Source: Acanthochlamys bracteata (Eukaryota > Streptophyta > Magnoliopsida > Pandanales > Velloziaceae). From it: a stretch of 64,000 nucleotides of DNA. The stretch covers positions 2,809,031-2,873,030 of the forward strand of contig CM034142.1 in NCBI GenBank assembly GCA_019914995.1, written 5' to 3'. A model generated the notes under the pieces. The model was not told the origin of the DNA and did no database searches. It saw only the letters and a program-made list of their open reading frames with translations. Shown piece by piece: positions 58,191-64,000 of this stretch. Both the position numbers and the translations under genes were made by a program. How positions within the stretch are numbered: position 1 is the first letter of the stretch; each line of letters begins with the position of its first letter.

Positions 58191-60099
58191 ATAAAATAAT
58201 AGAAATAGAGAGATAAAATAATTTTCAGACGAAGATAATATCACAATTTAGTTGGAAGCATCCATTTACCTTATTTGAGATGAAATCTTACTGAAACCAT
58301 TGACAAGAACTACCTTGACAATGTCAGTTAAGAGCCAAGTGCATTTTCCAAATGAACATAAAGCGTAAAGGTATGCCGAAATAGTTACCTCTTTTCTTAA
58401 GTTATATGGAATGCTTGCTTCAGCACATGTTCCTATTTCAACTTTGCTGAGGAAATAAAACCACAAAATCTGAACCTCAAAGCTGAATTCCATATGTAAT
58501 TTTTTTACTTCAATAGCAAATTACTACATGCTTAACGTCCATTTTTCCATCAAATAGCACTACTACTTGCCAGCAACAAGATGACCAAGGATGCTGCTGT
58601 ACTCTTATTGGAACAGAAGAATATATCTAATCAACTTAATACGTCTTTAAATAGCATTCTAGCCTCAGAGAAGAAGAGTAGAGGAATTCGGCTACACAAA
58701 TTAATGTTCCAATAAATCTTTCTTGTCACCCTCTATAACCATAACTAGGGAAAGGAATCACAAAATATAGGCATCATAGAGCGTGGACTAAGAAATAACC
58801 ACAGCTTTTAATAACAAATCAAACATTGGTAAGAAGGCACCAACAGTTATGCTAATTAACTTATGCATTAATAAAAGCTACAGTACCACTATGTGAAGAG
58901 AATGATGCAAAAATTAAGAAATCTCAACGTATTCAGATCCAAGAGATAAAAGATTGCATCTAACTAAATCCATTTGCCCCTCATAAGTTGCCACAGAAAG
59001 ACCCTCCACAAATTTGAAAGCTTTCAATTGCAAATACACCTCACAACCTCCTACCTGATAATACATTCATGTCTCACTGACAGAACACCACGTTTTCAGA
59101 TGCATAGAAGCTAGATTTCAAAGAGAGTTCCATCCATGCTTACGTCCACAGAACACTCATCTAAGTCCATCTTTGACAGGGCACAACACAAAACGTTCTC
59201 CCATATGGCAAGAACAGAACAGTACAGACAGAAGCAAAGTTACTAATGCCAATTTTTTGCCACTGTCTATCTAATGTCAACTTTCATTATAGCACGGAAG
59301 TACTTGGATATACTGGAGCTTAGAGAAGTTACTTCTAAAATTTTGTAACTTCAATTTCAAGTACTAAGATTGGCTTGCATACAAAATCATGTTTGTATGG
59401 TACGCAAGTCAAACTTGACGCACGAAATCTGAGTTTATAACAAATTTTAAGATATGCAATTGACTTTCAGTTCAAGTCCATGTTCCACCATAAGATTCAA
59501 ACCATGACTATGCCACTATACCTTTGCAATATACTACTGTTTGTCCCAAAGAAGTGCTTATGATAATGCAAACCATATCCATGACCCTTTCAAGAGGCCA
59601 TTCTTTGTCCAACCCATGCTATTCTCCAACTTTCAGTCTATCGACTTCATCAACAGCTTTGGCATGTTTTGCGCAGGCCTCCATGTTGAAAACTCCAAAA
59701 TCTTAATGTACACTTCTGCAATGTAAGCCATTCAGAAAGAACCTATGCATTAATGACCACAAAAAAAGGGCAGCCACAATCCCTGCGAGATCTTGCAATG
59801 AATGTGCCAAAAGTTCAACGCTGTCATCCCAAGATAACTCAGTCCTTCAGAGTATTTAGATTAATAAAATCTGCCAACATCAAACCCCATTAAGAAAGAG
59901 GTATTACTCACCAAAGCATCCCACAGCTGCCATCTTAGCTTTGAACCAGGTGCTTGCTCAAAACATCAGGATGCTGATGAACCAGCCGAACCCCTTCCAA
60001 AACACTTCGATTTAGCTTTTGTTGTAACTTGCATATGAAATAAACAAGTCCTATGAGCAACAAGAAACTAATAAAGAGTTGGCACAATCATGACAAAGG

Positions 60100-60290
60100 A
60101 CAAAAGAAGGGACAATTTTGAGTCTGTAAAGACCCTCAGCCCAACGTCAAGAGTGGTAAACCAAGAAAGAAGAGAAGCAGCTACAAAGTAGTCCATAGCT
60201 TGGGACCTAAGATTGGGGCCATCTTTCAGCACATATACATGTATACATTCCATAAGCTTGGGTGAAATGTTCCCTTCATCTCTACACATT
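60100..60290 (-). CDS. Array B exon type 3, unit 4
   Basis: The minus strand reads CRDEGNISPKLMECIHVYVL, then KDGPNLRSQAMDYFVAASLL and SWFTTLDVGLRV. It is close to unit 3 and open throughout. The matching upstream exon (DIVRVDLVNGFGRIS, ~60,375-60,450) ends at a GGTAAGTTG-like donor. Confidence 0.4.
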
Positions 60291-61964
60291 TTAAAAATTC
60301 AAATAGATAGAATAAAGTAATTTTCATACCAAGACAATATCACCGTAGTCGTAGAAAGTATCAACTTACCCTATTTGAGATGAAATCCTACCGAAACCGT
60401 TGACAAGATCGACCCTCACAATGTCAGTTAAGTGGCCAAGTGGATTTTCCAAAAAAAACATAAAGCGTAAAGGTATGCCAAAATAAATACCTCTCTCTTA
60501 AGTTATATGGAATGCTTGCTTCAACACATGTTCCTATTTCAACTTTGCTGCGGAATAAAACCACAAAATCTGCACCTCAAAGCTGAATTCCATATGTAAT
60601 TTTTGGACTTCCATAGCTAAATTGCTAAATGCCACACGTCCGTTTCCCATCTCGTAGCAATACTCCATGCCAGCAATATGATGACCAAGGATGCCGCTGT
60701 AGTCTAATTGGAACAAAAACATATATCTCATCACTTTAGAACATCTTTAAATAGCATTCTAACCATAGAGAAAAGTAGAGATTCGCCTACACAAATTATG
60801 TTCCAATAATCTGTCTTGTCACCCTCTACAACCATAACTTGGGAAAGGAATCACAAAATATAAGCAAGATAGAGGTTGAACTATGAAATAACCGCAGCCT
60901 TTTAGTAACAAATCAAATATTGGTAAGATGGCAAGCACAAAGAGAGGAAAGTCACCAATAGTTATGCTAATTAACTCGTGCATTAATAGAAGTTTCCAAA
61001 TCACTATGCGAAGAAATGATGCAAAAACCAAAAAATCTCGAGTACTCCGCACCAACAGATAAAAATTAATATGGTGCAAAAACCAAAACAGATTGCATCT
61101 TATTAAATCCATTTACCCCTCATCAATTGCCACAGAAAGACCCTCCACAAATTTGAATGCTTTGAATTGCAAATACAGCTCACAATCTCCTACCTGATAA
61201 TACATTCATGGCTTACCGAAAGAGCACTACGTTCTCAGATGCATAGAAGCTAAATTTCAAATAGTGTTTCATCCATGCTCACCTCAACACAACACTCATC
61301 TAAGTCCATCTTCCACAGGACAATACAAAAATATTCTCCCATATGGCAGGAAGACATGACAACACAGACAGAAGAGAAGTTCCTAATGCCAATCTTTGGG
61401 CACCGTTTGTCTTATCTAACGTCTACTCATTATAGCATGGAAGTCTTTGGAGATACTGGAGTACAGAGAAGTTATTTCTAAAATTTTGTAACTCCAATTA
61501 CAAGTACTAAGATTAGTCTGCATATAAAATCATGTTTGTATGGTACGCTGTCAAACTTGCTTCTACGACAGAAATTTTGAGTTTAAACAAAATTTTAAGT
61601 TATGCAATTGACTTTCAGTTCGAGTCCACATTCCACCATAAGATTCAACATTATGTCTATAGCACTATACCTTTTCAATATATATTGTTAGTCGCAAAGA
61701 AGTAGGGATGATCATGCCAACCATATCCAAGCCCCTTTAAAGAGCCCATTCTTATCCAACCTATGCGATTCTCCAACTTCAGTCTTTCGACTTCATCAAC
61801 ACCTTTGTCTATACCACTACATCGTTGCAATATATATACTATTGTTCGCTTCAAAGAAGTAGTGATGATAACGTGAACCATAGCCATGACCTGTTGAAGA
61901 GCCCATTCTTTATCCAACCTATGCCATTCTCCAACTCCAGTCGTGTGACTTCATCTAACCTGAC

Positions 61965-63215
61965 AATGATGAAGTACCCAACTTACTCATTATCAACTTA
62001 GCAGGAGCATAAATCACAGAGTATAGGCACCTCGTCATAAAAATGCATGGATTGCCTAGTTCTTTCCATGTATAGGATGATGGAATAGCTAAAATCAACA
62101 AATCCACTGGAAAAACATAAGTAAGAAGTGACTTCTGGCATCAAATTTGTTCCGAACTCTATTAAGTATGAACCTAAAAGGAACTTTTTCCCCAAAAGTA
62201 ATTCTTGTCTCTTGGTATTTCCTCTCAGATTAGCTGCATTTCTAAATCTAAAAATATGATCAATTTTAAATGATATCGTAACTAAAAATAAGAGTTATCT
62301 ATTCACAGAATGTTATATGCAAGCTACTGCTTATCTTTCTAAACTTGAACTTTGGGTAGACCCTCTATTTTCCTTACCATAAATGAGACATGTTCCTTAG
62401 AGTACAGTAAGTCTAAATAACATACTTGACTCTGAACTTGGAAAACATGCTAGTTTGAGTATGGTGGCTATACTTGCAAAAACTGCAAGCCCTGAAGCAG
62501 CACAGAATCACCTCCACCTAGATCCCTAAAATTGTCGAACAAGTTTCCAGGCAAAAAAGAACAGTCTCTAAATTCCTTTTGTGAGAAAATTGTCACACCT
62601 ACTGTGTCAGTATAATACAAGATACTTACTTTTTCATGAATGTAGATTACTAGATTTCTGTAGCCTTTGTTCAAATACTAGGTGTTGTTTATACAGTAGT
62701 CACACTAAGACATTTATGTCTACAATGAAACATCATTTACGTATCAAATTTCATGTTTATCTCGAGCAATCTCCTGAAGTCATTCAGGCTAAATTATTTG
62801 CAAATAATAAAGGTTCCATGATTATGAGAAGTAACCACATCACAGGTACTCTAAATGAGCACAGTGGAAGCATTCACCAATTTGGAGAACAAAATTCTTC
62901 TTATTCACCTGACTAAAACCTGTACGCAATACCACGCTGTACTTGTTATGAGATCTGAGTAGGAAAGGGGTGAATGAGATGAGAACCTATCATATTGGCT
63001 GTGGGCTGAGACATTTGCCAACTCCAATGAATGATGAAATATTAGTGTGAACTAGTGTTGCGCTGCGAAGGTCCAGCAAAAGGTCGAAGGTACATTTTTC
63101 TAAATGTAGATCAATATGCGGAGAACAAACAAGATATCCAACACAGCATGCGCCAACAAACATAAGTCTCGAAACAAATCCAAGAAGCATAAACACCAAC
63201 ACACACATAATAAGT
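61965..63215. other. Spacer between array B and SR-like exons
   Basis: Short frames only, with no motif recognised. Confidence 0.35.
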
Positions 63216-63219
63216 TAGA

Positions 63220-63652
63220 CAGAGTGCTCCTCTGACCAGGAGCGTGGAGATCTTCATTGGGATCCAGGCAGAGACTGATAGGATGTCTTGGCTTTAGGAG
63301 AAATTTTCATCACATGTTCTTTAACAGATCTTCAGGAAGAATACTACAGATCCAAATGGTAATTTGAATGAGCCTAGGAGATAAACGAACCTTCTCTGCT
63401 TCTGCTTCTGCTGTAAGTGAGACTACTGCAAGGGCTTCGACCTCCACCATAAAAGCAGCTTCGGCTACTACTCCTGGATAAGCTCCATCTACACTCCTTC
63501 ACTTAAAGAAAGAACAAACATTCATAATCAAACTGCACTAGATGCAAAATGCCACCAAAAAAAAAAAAAAAAAAAAAAAGAGCAGTAAGGCACACCCGAA
63601 TGTGTGCCCCTGTGAAGGCATTGCGGAACTCAGACTCATCTACCTTTCTGAT
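63220..63652 (-). pseudogene. SR34/ASF-SF2-like splicing factor, 3' exons (partial, probably degenerate)
   Basis: Three minus-strand pieces. (i) 63,652-63,594: after acceptor TTGCAG comes IRKVDESEFRNAFTGAHIRV, the end of the second RRM of plant SR34/SR30-type proteins (family pattern R-K-x-D-x-[ST]-E-F-R-N-x-F). (ii) 63,488-63,391: after acceptor GTGTAG comes an RS-rich run with SLSRSSSRSCFYGGGRSPCS and YSRSRSRE. (iii) ~63,300-63,225: SPKAKTSYQSLPGSQ, a stop, then RSPRSWSEE, resembling an SR34 C-terminus. The donor after (i) is weak, an A/T homopolymer lies in the intron, and (iii) has a stop. It may be a decaying paralogue; the 5' exons lie beyond the window. Confidence 0.55.
63557..63579. 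repeat. A homopolymer
   Basis: An uninterrupted run of A inside the putative SR-like intron. It is likely replication slippage rather than a retro-insert tail, since no element precedes it. Confidence 0.7.
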
Positions 63653-64000
63653 CTGCAAGTCGATTAACAAAATAATCTGAATACTCATCAAAGCAAGGAC
63701 AGCCACAGTTTTAGATAAGAATTCAGGGAAAAGAAGAAGAAGACATTAAATAGAAAATCAAAGTCAAGAGAAAATTAAACCACATATAGGAATTTGAACA
63801 CCATCAAAAGAAAAGTTAAACAAGAGAAAAGTTAAAAAGAAGATGTACGATAAAAAAGGTTATAACATACTGCATACTTCATATCATTATAATTGGTATA
63901 GTCAACATTTTGACAGTGCCTGAAGAGTCGTACCCAAAAGATTAAACTACAACTATGTTTCACACCCAAGTTATAATTCTTTAATCATATAGGACAACAC

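Larger units (their letters stand above)
52690..61960 (-). repeat. Tandem array B: ~2.0-2.7-kb units with minus-strand exons
   Basis: Collinear blocks recur. Block 1 (EWALE-like exon) is at ~52,700, 55,435, 57,430, 59,460 and 61,610, plus a truncated extra at 61,820. Block 2 (DVLSK-like exon) is at ~53,545, 55,650, 57,775 and 59,920. Block 3 (KDGPNLRSQAM exon) is at ~53,760, 55,825, 58,015 and 60,070. Block 4, ending ACCATA(A/C)C, is at ~53,270, 54,570, 58,740 and 60,830. Donors GTAAGTTG (blocks 1 of units 1-2) and GTGAGT (block 2 of units 1, 3, 4) are conserved. This is amplification of several exons of one gene, old and diverged. Confidence 0.8.

Overview
This is a plant nuclear DNA window, probably from an angiosperm and perhaps a eudicot. 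It is AT-rich, with introns, plant-type LTR elements, a hAT transposon, endogenous pararetrovirus (Caulimoviridae) relics, and exons resembling a plant SR splicing factor. Almost nothing in it is an intact gene. I see no bacterial genes, operons, CRISPR arrays, rRNA or tRNA genes. The species cannot be named from the sequence.

Layout. (1) Positions 1-7,195: about five tandem units of ~1.52-1.54 kb. Each has an internal ~272-bp duplication and a minus-strand fragment resembling a plant Myb/SANT-like DNA-binding domain. (2) 7,196-8,640: possible minus-strand exon fragments and a possible hAT end. (3) 8,650-9,843: a decayed Ty1/copia gag-protease fragment. (4) 9,845-33,440: a ~23.6-kb cluster of rearranged endogenous pararetrovirus (EPRV) copies. 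(5) 33,946-38,042: a complete but inactive hAT element with matched ends and a 7/8 target-site duplication. (6) 38,701-40,263: a solo LTR with a perfect 5-bp duplication. (7) 40,380-40,770: a LINE reverse-transcriptase tail. (8) A 100-N assembly gap at 42,361-42,460. (9) 42,461-46,700: the 3' part of a minus-strand Ty3/gypsy element. (10) 47,425-47,849: a foldback MITE. (11) 52,690-61,960: about five tandem ~2.0-2.7-kb units carrying minus-strand exons of an unrecognised gene. (12) 63,220-63,652: minus-strand exons of an SR34/ASF-SF2-like splicing factor at the right edge.

The EPRV cluster is the main content. Pooled over copies, the viral gene order is: tRNA-Met primer-binding site, leader, a small first ORF, a second small ORF of badnavirus/tungrovirus type, then a polyprotein. 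The polyprotein runs movement protein, coiled-coil linker, capsid, CCHC zinc knuckle, a second badnavirus-type Cys cluster, aspartic protease (DTG), reverse transcriptase (YIDDIL) and RNase H. Downstream of RNase H there is an additional region with a viroplasmin (caulimovirus gene VI / RNase H1 N-terminal) type domain and a further tail. Badnaviruses as I know them do not carry that domain there, so this may be a poorly described lineage. Two subtypes are visible: A (9,845-11,062 and 28,685-33,440) and B (most of 11,065-28,620). Two B copies lie with their 3' ends facing each other and form a ~1.2-kb-armed inverted repeat around 20,970. Every copy has stops, frameshifts or deletions, so none is expected to be functional.

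Coordinates of decayed pieces are estimates read by eye, usually good to tens of bases. TIR, target-site-duplication and primer-site coordinates were counted base by base.
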